64,000 nt of DNA from Betaproteobacteria bacterium (GTDB lineage: Bacteria; Pseudomonadota; Gammaproteobacteria; Burkholderiales; Burkholderiaceae_D), in contig JANYFL010000017.1 in NCBI GenBank assembly GCA_025362735.1, positions 62,001 through 126,000 on the forward strand, in the 5' to 3' direction. The notes under the pieces are model-generated. The model was not told the DNA's origin, ran no database searches, and was given only the letters and a program-made list of their open reading frames with translations. The position numbers and the translations under genes are program-made. Positions 35,501 to 44,653 of this stretch are shown piece by piece. The first letter of the stretch is position 1. Every line of letters starts with the position of its first letter.

Positions 35501-37261
35501 ATCCTGCAAGGTGCCGACAGCTTCAATGACTTGCCCGTCCTTCTCGCGCCGGATGACGCCGCGCGAAAGAACTGCTCGAACCTGGCCGTCGGGCCAGACT
35601 ACGCGATATTCCGAACGAAAATCAGTGTCGCCGGATTCAAGCGCACGCGCGAGGGGTAAGCGAGTTCTATTGTCTTCTGGATGGATACGCGACTGAATCA
35701 CTTCATACGTCACCGGAAAATTATGCGGCAACTGGAACAATTCATACATCTCATCCGACCAAATGGTTGTGTGGGGCGGGACGAAGCGCCAACTGCCGAT
35801 ATGGGCATTGTGTTGCGCCTCGTTCAGGCGCACTTCGCTTTCACGCAGGGCCATTTCAGCCAACTTGCGGTTGGTAATATCTGCGCGGATGGCGACGTAT
35901 TGGCGTGGTGTGCCGTCGGCGTTCAGAAAGGGAAAGATGGTGGTATCGACCCAGTAGTACGAGCCGTCCCTGGCCTTGTTTTTTATTTCACCATGCCAGA
36001 CTTTTCCCTCGGAAATGGTGATCCACAAGTTTCGGATGAACTCTTTTGGGTGATGGCCAGAGTTGATGATGCGGTGATCCTGGCCAATCAATTCTTCGCG
36101 TGTATATTTTGAAATTGCGCAGAACTTGTCGTTGACGAAGTTAATTTTGCCGCGCGCATCGGTGACGGTAACAATCGCGTGTTCGTCGAGTGCACTCCGA
36201 AGATCGCCGGTTTCTTTTAAAGCTGAGTTGAGTTCGCTTTCACTTTTTTGCAAGTCCAGGACCATGGTTTCGGCCCTTAAGCGCAAGCGATGCAACCGGG
36301 CGCTGATCAAACTAATCAATCCACCCGAAAGGAACAGCACCGCTACGAGTACACGGTGAGTCACCGAAAAAATATGGAAACTAAACACGGGCGGCAAAAT
36401 GAAATAGGCCAACCCAAATACCGAAAGCAGCGTGGCCAGAAGACCTGACACCAGCCCGCCAAAATAGGCGCACAAGATAATTGGGATGGTAAAAATGACA
36501 GTTGCTGATTCAGCTATGCCGCTGCCAATGGACATCCGCACCAGTAGAGTGATCGTGGTCAAAACGATAGGCAGTCCGAATGCAGCTGACCGCGATATCG
36601 CTCCTTCCAGTGGCTCAGTTAAAGCCATTTCCACCAATCCACTCTGAGGATTGAGGCAAAAAACACCAGCACTCAAGAGGATAAATCCAAACGCCGTATG
36701 GACCGCCATGAATTGGAACGGCAGCAAGGCCTCACCACCAAAAATGTAACGCGATATACCCAGGCAGGCGTTTAGTCCGGCGATAAGAACCAGCGTCTGA
36801 AAAATCATGGCGTGGCGCGCGCGGTTGGCGAGGAGCAGGGCGCAACCGATCAGCAGAAAATTACCCGCCGTTGCTTGCGACATGCGGGCGGGCAGATCAC
36901 CCGGTGCCAGGACATCGCGAAACCAAAGCGTATCGATCGAGAGATTCAGTCCAAAAGCATAATCGGCCAGCCGCACTCCTGCCAACAATGTCGCCAGGCC
37001 AGCGAACACCCGCGCAGACTTGAACTGGGCGGGGTTATCCTGGGCGGCGCTACACCACAAGGCAACACCGCTGAAAATAAAGGCCAGCGCCGTGGCGGGC
37101 GACATTTTTGGCCAGTCAGGCATGATGTTCTTCAACATCGGTAAATCTAAAGACCAACCGAGTAAAACGAGTCCGGCAATGGTTAAAACCAGCACACTCG
37201 TCAGCCAGGTCCAGAAAATCCGCCGCACAAGGATGGGGCCGCTCTTTGAAGGTTTATCCAA
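32552..37261 (-). CDS. Membrane-bound multi-PAS/GAF sensor histidine kinase
   Basis: A 1569-residue kinase. Residues 1-330 hold about ten hydrophobic helices, followed by PAS domains at about 355-465 ([20 protein letters not shown]), 475-590, 595-715, 725-845, a GAF domain at about 860-1010 ([18 protein letters not shown]), and two more PAS domains to about 1300. After a coiled coil comes HisKA with [20 protein letters not shown] and an HATPase to the end ([23 protein letters not shown]). The kinase end resembles bacteriophytochrome-type kinases. No receiver is attached; the adjacent response regulator probably fills that role. Signals unknown; the many PAS domains suggest redox or small-molecule sensing. 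Confidence 0.9.
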   Translation of the reverse strand: MDKPSKSGPILVRRIFWTWLTSVLVLTIAGLVLLGWSLDLPMLKNIMPDWPKMSPATALAFIFSGVALWCSAAQDNPAQFKSARVFAGLATLLAGVRLADYAFGLNLSIDTLWFRDVLAPGDLPARMSQATAGNFLLIGCALLLANRARHAMIFQTLVLIAGLNACLGISRYIFGGEALLPFQFMAVHTAFGFILLSAGVFCLNPQSGLVEMALTEPLEGAISRSAAFGLPIVLTTITLLVRMSIGSGIAESATVIFTIPIILCAYFGGLVSGLLATLLSVFGLAYFILPPVFSFHIFSVTHRVLVAVLFLSGGLISLISARLHRLRLRAETMVLDLQKSESELNSALKETGDLRSALDEHAIVTVTDARGKINFVNDKFCAISKYTREELIGQDHRIINSGHHPKEFIRNLWITISEGKVWHGEIKNKARDGSYYWVDTTIFPFLNADGTPRQYVAIRADITNRKLAEMALRESEVRLNEAQHNAHIGSWRFVPPHTTIWSDEMYELFQLPHNFPVTYEVIQSRIHPEDNRTRLPLARALESGDTDFRSEYRVVWPDGQVRAVLSRGVIRREKDGQVIEAVGTLQDITESKAAETALRDSQELFSKAFRLSPDCLMILRMPDRIVLRANDALCELLHCMPEEIIGQSSRDFFAWLNDDDRLAFARKLEENGECRYHDTVFRIADGRLVNFNISARKIIFNEASCILTVLRDVSEDKRTKQALIESESRYRTLFENAPDGIAISNTSNQFVEVNSSLCEMLGYAPDELVGQSGTIILADKQDSRIGGSFEFLKTHSMYHQEWLLRRKDGSVFASESIAAVMPNGSLLATIRDVTERKQMEQATRESEEYFRFLNNLTDATRTLSDPEQIMAMTAQMLGEHLQASRCAYADVDKDGEHFTILHDYTDQCASTVGHYQLSLFGARAVTTLKATQTLIIRDVEKELSTGEGAEMFYAIGIKAVICCPLVKDGQLRAMMAVHQTTPRTWKSSEINLVQEVVERCWATIERRTAEKNLRQSEALLRIGGRAARLGGWTVELPEVRITWSDEVCAIHDMPPGTVPALDAALDFYAPQSLEIIKAAFTACVEQGKPFDLELEVITAKGRHIWVRSIGEAQRNAEGTINRVQGAFQEITERKQSEEEIRRLNAELEQRVIERTAQLEVANHELRDSRAELNSIFESLPGLYLVLTPDLKILSVSDAYLKATMTTREGILGRGLFEVFPDNPNDLNANGVSNLKASLDRVREHGAPDIMAIQKYDLRRPDGVFEEHYWSPINSPVFGAHHEIKYIVHRVEEVTEFVRLKSRQTSGLVTDDTRVFSARLQQMEAEVFISSQKLQEANQKLEAANKELEAFSYTISHDLRAPLRAVDGYSQAVIEDFGPQLPEEGKRQLSVIRSSAQRMGELIDDLLSFARLSRSHLSKQSINTDALVRMVLAEMKNEYQGRQIEFNIDGLPPCEGDPALLKQVWLNLLSNAIKYSRKREHAIVEIGCMEREAESVYFVRDNGSGFDMRYADKLFGVFQRLHRLEDFEGTGVGLAIVQRIIQRHGGRIWAESSLDQGATFYFSLQGEPKV

Positions 37262-37856
37262 AGGATTTTCCTTCAGGTTGTGGGCATCGAGAGGCAGAGC
37301 TGAAGCAGGGTGCCTCCCCGGGATGCGGGACGAAGCATTGCATTTCTACGGGCACACTCCTGACGGCGCGCATTAAAGAGTGCGTGTCAATGAACGGCCC
37401 AAATTTTTTGCCCCAGCGTATTTCAAATTCGCCGTGAAGGTTCGATCGATTTGCAGCGGACTTTATTTTCACGGCCACCGTTCCTACTAACGGTTGAGCA
37501 TCAAGGCCCTATTCGGTGCTGCCGAAACAAGGAATAAGCTTCTATTTCATATTCGAGAAGGGCAATCCTGACAAAAGTTTCAAATTGCCCATTCGCACGC
37601 CTCATTTTATCGATCAAATTATGCGCGTGAAAATCTGGGACGGGTAAACAATGTAATAAGGACGGTTATCCGACATAGACAAGACGCGGTGGATGCAATG
37701 AACGAACCGCTTTTGCAAGAGAATGATTAGGGCGTGGGTCGCTTGATTCGTGATATCTGTGAGGTGTAGGACAAACTTTGGGCGCCCTCTTTTTTGAGGC
37801 ATGGCTTAGTGGACAGTTGGTTTTGTAGTGCAGAACCAACGGAAAAATGTTTTTTA
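37262..37856. other. Region without a recognised gene
   Basis: About 600 bases upstream of the multi-PAS kinase. Open frames here are short and lack ribosome sites or family features, so I call no gene. It should contain the kinase promoter on the minus strand, but no clear -35/-10 was identified. Confidence 0.5.
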
Positions 37857-37876
37857 TATGTGCGTTTCCGCACAGA
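37857..37876 (+). promoter_or_regulatory. CRP-like palindrome, copy 6
   Basis: TATGTGCG-TTTC-CGCACAGA lies 114 bases before the 54-residue DFT protein gene, nearly the same distance as copies 1 and 5 from their genes. A clear -10 was not found. Confidence 0.65.
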
Positions 37877-37990
37877 CGCTCCAAGCCTGCTCTAGCTAAA
37901 CAGCTCTCAGGTGAATTTTCATAGACAGTATTCCGGCGTCTTTATTGCTGATCTTCTCGAATTGAACGAAGCCAATCCAAGGAGCACGAC

Positions 37991-38155
37991 ATGCTTATAG
38001 AGCCTGTAGGTGAGGTCATCTCCGTTTCTAAGCTTCAATCCAAAAAACTGGAAGGGCAGAAGTCCGACTTCACAGCGGAAGGCTCACCGCTACCCGGCAT
38101 GGTGGACACGGCGGTTCCTGAAATGCCAACGCCACCTGACAAACTCAAGAAGTAA
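37991..38155 (+). CDS. 54-residue protein with KKLxxQKxDFTxEG motif
   Basis: A short protein with a strong ribosome site (AAGGAG, 7 bases before the ATG). Its middle (KKLEGQKSDFTAEGSPLPG) closely matches the 55-residue protein at 48183 (KKLQEQKTDFTNEGAPPPG). Both end in a Pro-rich, Lys-ending tail, so they form a paralogous pair of small soluble proteins. No family name is known to me. It lies under a CRP-like palindrome and ahead of a hemerythrin gene, consistent with a stress role. Confidence 0.75.
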   Translation: MLIEPVGEVISVSKLQSKKLEGQKSDFTAEGSPLPGMVDTAVPEMPTPPDKLKK

Positions 38156-38255
38156 GGAAGCGAATCGCTGGCCTTTATGGCGGTGCCCAAACCTGCTTCC
38201 TGAAAATGTCCCAGCCTAGATACGAAATGCTGATGAAATAAAGGAGATCGATGAT

Positions 38256-38849
38256 ATGGACCGCAAAAATGCCTTGCGCAAGTACGACGCTCTGGAACTT
38301 CTGACGCGTGAGCATGAAGCCATCAAACAGTTGTTTTGGGACTATCGCCGTTTAGTAAAGCAACCGGCTGACCCCGAACGCAAGGGCGGTGTCGTGTCCC
38401 AGCTTTGTTATCGCTTATCGATCCATACCCAGATTGAAGAAGAGATTTTCTATCCTGCTATTTTGGGATTGCTCGACAAGAAAGAAGTGGAAAGTCGGGT
38501 CGCATGTGACCACTTTGGGGAGAAGTTGTTGGTTGCCAGACTGGACGAGATGGAGCCGGATAACCTCGACTACGATGCCACGGTGGCCGATCTTAGTGCT
38601 GAAGTAGTGCCTCATATTTATGAGGAAGAAGAGTTTTTATTTCCAAAGTTACGCAAAGCCGGAATGGATATGGCCGCTGTTGGACTCAAACTGGCGCAAC
38701 GCCGCAGATCATTGCATGCCGATGTAACCCGTATCGGTTCGCCCATTTCGGTTGCTGGTATTGCCGCAGCGGTTAGTGCCTGGCCAGTGGCTTGTCATGT
38801 TGAAACAACGAGCGATGTGCTGGCACCACGCAACTGGCCGGATAGGTGA
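38256..38849 (+). CDS. Hemerythrin HHE-domain protein
   Basis: A 197-residue helical-bundle protein with HHE-type ligand motifs: LLTREHEAIKQLF, SIHTQIEEEIFYP, VACDHFGEK and VVPHIYEEEEFLFP. These bind a non-heme di-iron centre or iron and are linked to oxygen, NO or iron stress. It is the intact relative of the amber-interrupted gene at 8589. AAGGAG lies about 10 bases before the ATG. Its stop overlaps the first start of the GGDEF gene. Confidence 0.9.
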   Translation: MDRKNALRKYDALELLTREHEAIKQLFWDYRRLVKQPADPERKGGVVSQLCYRLSIHTQIEEEIFYPAILGLLDKKEVESRVACDHFGEKLLVARLDEMEPDNLDYDATVADLSAEVVPHIYEEEEFLFPKLRKAGMDMAAVGLKLAQRRRSLHADVTRIGSPISVAGIAAAVSAWPVACHVETTSDVLAPRNWPDR

Positions 38850-39833
38850 ATAGCATGAGTACGGAAAGCCAAATGCAACAAACGAATGTTCCCGATTTTT
38901 TTGGGGCCGCGAATGGCATTATTGAACGACTGCGATCCTTTGCCGATGTAAAGCCGATTAGCGTCGAAGTCAATATTGCGCCGCTAGTGAATCTCGAGTC
39001 GTTGTCCCAAGCCACCTCGCCCTGCAATATGACCACCATTGATTGGGATCACTTGTTTAGTGCGGTCAAGGATAGACTGCGGGTTACGGTTCAGGATCGA
39101 CCGGATGCTATATATGAGCCGCAACCTGCTTTGATTCAGATGCGAAAGGACGTGCTCGAATGTTTGGAAGCCCTGGATCAATTGCAATTGATCATGATGC
39201 GTGAACTTGGTCAGCGTCAACAACTTGAAATGGAAGTTTTTTCAGCAAAATCTGCACTGAACCAGGTTCGTGCCGATCTCGCAGGTACCCGGGATGGTGA
39301 ACGCAGAGCGCGTCACTTGGCCATGCACGATAGCCTGACTACCTTACCGAATCGCGATTATTTTTATGAACAGCTGGATGCGGCGCTGAAGCATTCAGAA
39401 CCAGAGCGGCGAGGACTGGCAATCCTGTATCTCGATCTTGATGGTTTTAAGCAAATCAATGACACACATGGACATGACATCGGGGACGACCTGCTCAGAA
39501 TCGTTGCAGCACGATTAGCATGTGCCATTCGTGCGGAGGACGTGGTATGCCACACTGGGTGGCGATGAGTTTGGCTGTCTTTTGCCCAACTTTTTGGACA
39601 GGCCGCAGCTGACTCATCTCGCCGCTAAACTCTGCGAGGCCGTATCTGCACCTGCCTTGATTAAACAGTACCAACTCAGCGTACGTGCCAGTATTGGTAT
39701 TGCAATGAGTCCCGCTAATGGAGTATCGGCTGATCTATTGCTCAAGCATGCGGATACAGCGATGTATTACGCCAAACATAATCAGACTGGGCACGCATTT
39801 TTCGATCAGTGTCCCAGAGTGCAGAGCGCGTAA
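38846..39833 (+). pseudogene. Diguanylate cyclase (GGDEF) gene with a frameshift in the active site
   Basis: The gene encodes about 328 residues when one base is removed. The N-terminal 130 residues match the protein at 6860; then a helix and a GGDEF domain begin (MHDSLTTLPNRDYFYEQL, LYLDLDGFKQINDTHGHDIGDD). After EDVVCH an extra A at about 39554 shifts the frame and stops at 39566-39568. The other frame continues LGGDEFGCLLPNFLDRPQ to 39833. Removing that A restores VCHLGGDEFG, so the shift hits the signature motif exactly. Start may be GTG 38846 or ATG 38855. Without correction no cyclic-di-GMP synthesis is expected. Confidence 0.88.
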
Positions 39834-39934
39834 AATTTTCTTGCGTGGTTTTCTTGCCGGTTTTTTCCTGGGAAGGGCGGCTCATTTCTCTTTTGATCGA
39901 ATGAGAGAGAAAACCATCCACATCAGTCAAAAAG

Positions 39935-39958
39935 AAGGCGCACTTTTCAGTGCGCCTT
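39935..39958. terminator. Bidirectional terminator between convergent units
   Basis: AAGGCGCACT and its perfect complement AGTGCGCCTT flank TTTC. The minus strand continues into CTTTTT, which suits the membrane-protein operon; the plus side follows the GGDEF gene. Confidence 0.85.
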
Positions 39959-40024
39959 TAAAACTGACCCCACGGAAGGGAAGAACCGCCCGGTAGTTCG
40001 CAACGAGGTGTTGCGCGGGATGGG

Positions 40025-40579
40025 TCAGTAAGGGGAATGTTGCTCTCGGCGAATGTCTTCTGCTTGTTGGGCTGCTTGTTGAATTGAATTGACTTGCCTG
40101 GATGATGGTGTGCGTGGCTTCTCGTTCAGCGCTGCCAACACGAGCATCCACTTGTGAACCGGAATATGAGCCAGTGCCTTGGAAAGGAGTTGCGGCATCA
40201 GCCCGGCAAAAAGGGCCGGCTTGAGTATCCAACGCCAGGGCCGACTCCATGTGAACAGGCCTCCCAGGATCAGAACGCCAAACACGAGACTGAATGGGTG
40301 GCGTTGGGCCATCGGTTGAACCACAACTTTTGCAGCATCACTTGCGACCACACCCACCATGCGTAAGGGATGCTGTGCCCACCAACTGCTTACGGCTTCG
40401 ATTACGACATCGGCTCCCGGGATTTTTTTCAGACCTTTCAGCCATATCCCGCTTGATCCTGATCCAGACGAACTGGTTTGCGCTTTGCCGGTTTCATTTT
40501 CCTGATCGCGGAGCGCCATGCGTAGACGCTCACGCGATAGCGTTAAGCGATCCGTTTTAATCAAGGGCAACGCGGTCAT
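40025..40579 (-). CDS. Hypothetical membrane protein of the YqjD-like operon
   Basis: A 184-residue protein with two hydrophobic segments (about residues 100-125 and 127-150) and a Ser/Gly-rich stretch near 38-48. It overlaps the preceding gene by four bases (ATGA). No named domain is recognised. By position it resembles the third member of YqjD-YqjE-YqjK-like envelope operons. Confidence 0.7.
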   Translation of the reverse strand: MTALPLIKTDRLTLSRERLRMALRDQENETGKAQTSSSGSGSSGIWLKGLKKIPGADVVIEAVSSWWAQHPLRMVGVVASDAAKVVVQPMAQRHPFSLVFGVLILGGLFTWSRPWRWILKPALFAGLMPQLLSKALAHIPVHKWMLVLAALNEKPRTPSSRQVNSIQQAAQQAEDIRREQHSPY

Positions 40580-40956
40580 GGTGCGTCCGCCACGCGTAGC
40601 ATCACCATATCAGCAGCTACTTGCTCCTTTAAATCGTCGAAAGCGTGAGCATCATTCCTTGAGCGTGCGGCAACCATACAAACCAATGCCACTACTGCAG
40701 GCAAAAGGGGTGTCACCATCAGCGCCCATGGCGCGCGAATGTCGCTCGCAGGAATGGTGGCCCACAACATCACGGCCACGCCTGCAAGGACTGCCGCCAC
40801 ACCCAGACTACAAATAGCTATTGCATCCAGCAATAGGCTTCGCTTCCAATTGACCGATGCTTTGCTGAATTCAGCACTGACCAGCTCCGCATAGGCCTCA
40901 GCATGATCAACCAATAGCCCCGGTTGGGACATGATGAGGCGCAAGAGAGGATGCAT
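40576..40956 (-). CDS. Phage-holin-like (YqjE/DUF1469-type) membrane protein
   Basis: A 126-residue protein with an N-terminal amphipathic helix (LLVDHAEAYAELVSAE) and two membrane helices (about residues 43-70 and 80-96). This is the YqjE-like family that databases often label phage holin; there is no phage context here. Second in an operon with the YqjD-like and hypothetical genes. Confidence 0.78.
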   Translation of the reverse strand: MHPLLRLIMSQPGLLVDHAEAYAELVSAEFSKASVNWKRSLLLDAIAICSLGVAAVLAGVAVMLWATIPASDIRAPWALMVTPLLPAVVALVCMVAARSRNDAHAFDDLKEQVAADMVMLRVADAP

Positions 40957-41013
40957 GATGTAGTTCGACTTTTCAGTTAATCAGAGTGCAGCAGGATTGC
41001 GTGGAGACTGACT

Positions 41014-41394
41014 TTAGACTTGATTGCGTGAACGACCAATCAGGCTGATCAAAGCCATGAGCACAGCACCGGTCGCAGCGGCGATCAAGATTGATTTGAC
41101 GGGTTCATCTTTGATATAGCTCACCGTCGTTGCCGACGCTTGCTTGGCCTTGTCTTGCAATTGCTGTGTACTCCCGCGCAGCGCATCCATACCGCGTTGA
41201 GCCAGGGCACTCGCTTGCTCACTTGCGCGATCCAGAAGCGGAGCAGCTTTTTCACTTGCCCTTTTTACCGAATCGGCAAGATTATTCACCGCTTCATCCG
41301 TCGCACGTTGCGTGGCTTTGACCACGTCCTCAGCCGATTGAGCAGGTTGTTCGTTAAAGCTGTTGGAACGTTCAAATGGTCGGTTGGTAATCAT
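41014..41394 (-). CDS. YqjD/ElaB-like DUF883 protein
   Basis: A 126-residue protein with a long Ala-rich coiled coil (about residues 25-90) and one C-terminal membrane helix after DEPVKSILIAAATGAVLMALISLIG. The DEPVKS-plus-helix ending is diagnostic of DUF883; E. coli relatives tether ribosomes to the membrane in stationary phase. AAGGAAA lies before the ATG. First gene of the YqjD-like operon. Confidence 0.87.
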   Translation of the reverse strand: MITNRPFERSNSFNEQPAQSAEDVVKATQRATDEAVNNLADSVKRASEKAAPLLDRASEQASALAQRGMDALRGSTQQLQDKAKQASATTVSYIKDEPVKSILIAAATGAVLMALISLIGRSRNQV

Positions 41395-41441
41395 GATGTT
41401 TCCTTTAAAAAGTTTTTAACAAACTGAAAATCCAACTGCTT

Positions 41442-41603
41442 CTACTTTTTGATCAGCCCGAACAAAAAGCTTGCAACAGCCAGAATGGCGAACACGATAA
41501 AAAGGATCTTGCCAATTCCTGCGGCACTGGCGGCAATACCGCCAAAGCCGAACAAGGCGGCAATCAAGGCGATGACAAAAAATACAACGGCGTAATGCAA
41601 CAT
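41442..41603 (-). CDS. DUF1328 small membrane protein (YtjA-like)
   Basis: A 53-residue protein with two membrane helices around [23 protein letters not shown], the DUF1328 signature. CAGGAG lies 6 bases before the ATG at 41603, which is preferred over a longer frame from 41693. Function unknown; often found with YqjD-like and stress genes. Confidence 0.9.
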   Translation of the reverse strand: MLHYAVVFFVIALIAALFGFGGIAASAAGIGKILFIVFAILAVASFLFGLIKK

Positions 41604-41699
41604 GATCGGCTCCTGGTTTACCGGGTAAAGCTGTCCGGGATCAATGAAAGTTCGCAAACAGTGCGATGGAGTCAGTGTGGTCTGAACGGCCATGACTGG

Positions 41700-41717
41700 C
41701 GATAGGCTGTATCGCCA
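41700..41717. repeat. 18-bp element shared with position 3694, palindromic
   Basis: CGATAGGCTGTATCGCCA; with two further bases it gives TGGCGATA-GGCTG-TATCGCCA, perfect 8-bp arms. It lies 94 bases upstream of the DUF1328 gene start and after the end of the kinase gene at 41830. It could be an operator or a terminator for the kinase. Confidence 0.45.
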
Positions 41718-41829
41718 CAGTCATGTGAGGAGAGTGAGGGAGTGGACGTAGGAAGCCGCTGACCAATGCAGCAGTTCATACTGCACTAAGCCATCATGGC
41801 CAGCCTGTGGACTGGCCCATATGCTCTTT

Positions 41830-43185
41830 TCAAGCTGGAGCGGTTACGGATTCCGGCAACTTGACCTGGATAAGGGTGCCTTGTCCGGGTGAGGAAAGCA
41901 ATTTCATCGTTCCCCCTTCGGCTTCAACGCGAAAGCGCATACCCACCAGTCCATAGGCAGAGCTAGATGGAGTGTTGGGATCAAAGCCGATACCATCGTC
42001 ACGAACCGAAATTTCCACCTGACCCGCATGCGAGGCCATATTGATCCATACGTTGTGTGCTTTTGCATACTTGGTGATATTGGTGATCGCTTCTTGAACC
42101 AGACGATAGATCACCAGTTCGGTGTCTGCGGCGAGCTTGACTGGCGTTAGATCACAATGAACTTCAATGCCGGAGCGCTGGGCGAAGTCGCGAGCCTGGA
42201 TTTCTAGTGTGGGGATCAGTCCTAAATGGCTCAATGTTGAGGGTCGCAAGTCCTCAATGATGCGACGCTTCATTTCAATGCCGCTATTAAGCACTTCAAC
42301 CAGATGGTTGAGTCGTTCTGTGGCTTCAGGTGCAGTATTGGCGAGTCGAGATCGAATCCGGGCCGCGTCGAGTTTTGCTGAAGTGAGCAAGGCGCCCAAT
42401 TCATCGTGCAGATCACGCGCCAGACGATTGCGTTCGTCTTCCCTTACGGATTGCAGATGATGGGTTAGTTTGATTAACTGGCTTGTGCGTTGAGCGACGA
42501 TGACTTCCAAACGATCGCGTTCCGCTTTAACCTTTTCCTGCAATTCCAGGCGTCTATTTTCAAGCAAATTTCTTTGCTTCAAGTAGTAATACAGGCCGAA
42601 AAAACTGATGATCGTCAATATGCCCACACCGATGCGATTGAAAATCAGAATGCCTGAAATATTTTCTCTGCTCTGCTCATATTTCCGCCCCTCATATTCC
42701 AGCAATTGTGCGGTAATGACCCGGATGGCATCCATGTTTTCCTTGCCGATGCCACTCAACATGAGTTCACGACCTTGCTCGTTCTTGCCTTGATCGTGCA
42801 ACTGCATGATTAATACTATTTCAGACTGCTTTGTTTCGACTGCGGCGTTCAGCTTTTTAATTATTTCCTTGGCTTCTGGGTGGCGACTGAAGTATTGGTT
42901 CAAGAGCTGGAGCGAATGGCCAATTTCGCGCGATCCCGTTAAATAGGGCTGCAGGTATTCTTTGTCATCGGTGAGAAGATAGCCCCGCTGCCCGGTTTCG
43001 GCATCGACAATAGCCTGCAACAGATTCCGTATATTGGTGCGCATCGTACGTATTTCATCGAGCTGGTCAATCTTGTCGACGGCCTCGCGATATGAAATTT
43101 CGCTGAATAACAGCATTAATACGGCCATCAAAAAAGCCACTGGAAGAGTAAGCCTGCTGCGTTTAATATGATCTAAGAAGCTCAT
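41830..43185 (-). CDS. CHASE3-type sensor histidine kinase (NarL partner family)
   Basis: A 451-residue kinase. A membrane helix near residues 12-30, a CHASE3 extracytoplasmic domain (about 35-175, with DAETGQRGYLLTDDKEYLQPY), a second helix near 182-205, a coiled coil, HisKA_3 with RLARDLHDELGALL, and an HATPase ending in RDDGIGFDPNTPSSSAYGLVGMRFR. The divergent NarL-type regulator 123 bases away is its probable partner. Confidence 0.92.
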   Translation of the reverse strand: MSFLDHIKRSRLTLPVAFLMAVLMLLFSEISYREAVDKIDQLDEIRTMRTNIRNLLQAIVDAETGQRGYLLTDDKEYLQPYLTGSREIGHSLQLLNQYFSRHPEAKEIIKKLNAAVETKQSEIVLIMQLHDQGKNEQGRELMLSGIGKENMDAIRVITAQLLEYEGRKYEQSRENISGILIFNRIGVGILTIISFFGLYYYLKQRNLLENRRLELQEKVKAERDRLEVIVAQRTSQLIKLTHHLQSVREDERNRLARDLHDELGALLTSAKLDAARIRSRLANTAPEATERLNHLVEVLNSGIEMKRRIIEDLRPSTLSHLGLIPTLEIQARDFAQRSGIEVHCDLTPVKLAADTELVIYRLVQEAITNITKYAKAHNVWINMASHAGQVEISVRDDGIGFDPNTPSSSAYGLVGMRFRVEAEGGTMKLLSSPGQGTLIQVKLPESVTAPA

Positions 43186-43308
43186 TTCATATCTATCTAT
43201 ATCTGTAGGATCAAATCCCGTTAAGGAGTCAGCGTCATGAAAAAATGAGACTCTGCATTACATTTATGCGACTATGACTTACTCTCGTTGAAATGAACAC
43301 TACCTACC

Positions 43309-43944
43309 ATGATTATTCGAATTGCCATTGTTGATGACCATGCCATGGTGCGTGCCGGGTTGCGGCAGTTTTTTTCTGATCAGTCAGACTTTGCAGTCGT
43401 TGCCGAAGCCAGCAGTGGTCGCGAAGTCCTCGATATTGTGCGCAAAGCGGAGGTCGATGTGATCGTATTAGACATCTCCATGCCGGATCAGAATGGCGTT
43501 GATGCACTGGCCGCTATCCGGGCTCGTGCACCGGACTTGCCAGTTCTGATTCTGAGCGGCTTTGCAGAAGAACACTATGCAACCACTTTGTTGCGCCAAG
43601 GGGCGAGCGGCTATCTGAACAAAGACTGTGACCCCGAAGAAATCGTCAAGGCCATCCGCACGGTGGTGCGGGGTCGCAAGTACATCTCGGCCGGTGTGGC
43701 TGAGCGTCTTGCTGAAGGCTTGGGCGGCATTGGTGATAAACCACCTCATGAGCAATTATCTGAACGCGAATTGCAGGTCTTCCTTCGTCTGGCCAAGGGC
43801 GAAACGATTGGGCACATGGCCGAGAGCTTGTCGCTGAGCGTCAAAACTGTCAGCACCTATCGCACTCGTGTCATGGAAAAAATGAAACTCGAATCCAATA
43901 GTGATCTGACGTATTACGCACTGAAGAACGGATTGATTCAGTAG
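43309..43944 (+). CDS. NarL/FixJ-type response regulator
   Basis: A 211-residue regulator with a receiver (phospho-acceptor Asp55 in VLDISMPD) and a LuxR-type helix-turn-helix (LSERELQVFLRLAKGETIGHMAESLSLSVKTVSTYRTRVMEKM). It is divergent from the CHASE3 kinase and probably receives phosphate from it. Confidence 0.93.
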   Translation: MIIRIAIVDDHAMVRAGLRQFFSDQSDFAVVAEASSGREVLDIVRKAEVDVIVLDISMPDQNGVDALAAIRARAPDLPVLILSGFAEEHYATTLLRQGASGYLNKDCDPEEIVKAIRTVVRGRKYISAGVAERLAEGLGGIGDKPPHEQLSERELQVFLRLAKGETIGHMAESLSLSVKTVSTYRTRVMEKMKLESNSDLTYYALKNGLIQ

Positions 43945-44037
43945 TTGAGTAGGTGTACCGACAAACCAGCCCAAGACTGCTGATACCGTTTCATCGGAGC
44001 CCCTCCTCGCTCCAATAGAACCCCCCACGTTATAACT

Positions 44038-44457
44038 CTACGCGCCGTTCAGATTTTTGCTATTGCCACCTCTGTTGCCCGCCAGTTCGCTGCAGTACTC
44101 AATCAGTGCGTCGATTTCTGTCGACTTGTCAAACACCCGGTCTGCTCCAAGTTCAAGACAGGTGTGCCGCATATCCGGCGTTGCATAATTGCTGAGAACC
44201 ACCACGTTTTGCTTGTGGTGGTGCTCCTGCAGCTCATGCGCAGCTCGGATTACACCCAGCCCGGAACCACCTTTAAGGAAAATGTCCACGATCACCAGAT
44301 CAAAGTGATTGTCCGGCTGCGAGAGCCATTGCACTGCCGCGACTTCATCCTGTGCGGTTCCGACCACTTCGACTGGTGTGAGTTCTTCCAGCGTGGCGAT
44401 CAGATTTTCACGTATGACTTGACTGTCTTCAACGATATAAGTCTTGAGCGAGTGCAT
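44038..44457 (-). CDS. Stand-alone receiver protein
   Basis: A 139-residue receiver from the ATG at 44457 (MHSLKTYIVEDSQVIRENL), with Asp58 in VIVDIFLKGGSG, Ser in VLSNYA, and Lys in FDKSTEI. The frame extends upstream to 44592, but those residues are not receiver-like. No output domain. Convergent with the NarL-type regulator, so it may belong to the same circuit. Confidence 0.85.
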   Translation of the reverse strand: MHSLKTYIVEDSQVIRENLIATLEELTPVEVVGTAQDEVAAVQWLSQPDNHFDLVIVDIFLKGGSGLGVIRAAHELQEHHHKQNVVVLSNYATPDMRHTCLELGADRVFDKSTEIDALIEYCSELAGNRGGNSKNLNGA

Positions 44458-44653
44458 GATTTGAAGTGTTACAGATCCAGGTTCTTGAAAGTACGGAACA
44501 GTGAGCTTGAGGCCTTCCGTAACAGATCCCCCAGAATTTCTAGACTCGCATGAAATGTAATACATGAATATTCTAAGTGAGTCTGCTTTCAAAATCTAAA
44601 TTGGGCAGTAGGGCATAGGTTCGTCGCGGTGTAGGAAATCGCCCACATGGCAG

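Noticed and set aside
37254-37478. Minus-strand frame upstream of the multi-PAS kinase
   Set aside because: No ribosome site or recognisable domain; more likely leader sequence.
40576-40956. Holin-like gene as evidence of a prophage
   Set aside because: It belongs to the YqjE-like group beside a DUF883 gene; no lysis, capsid or integrase genes are nearby.
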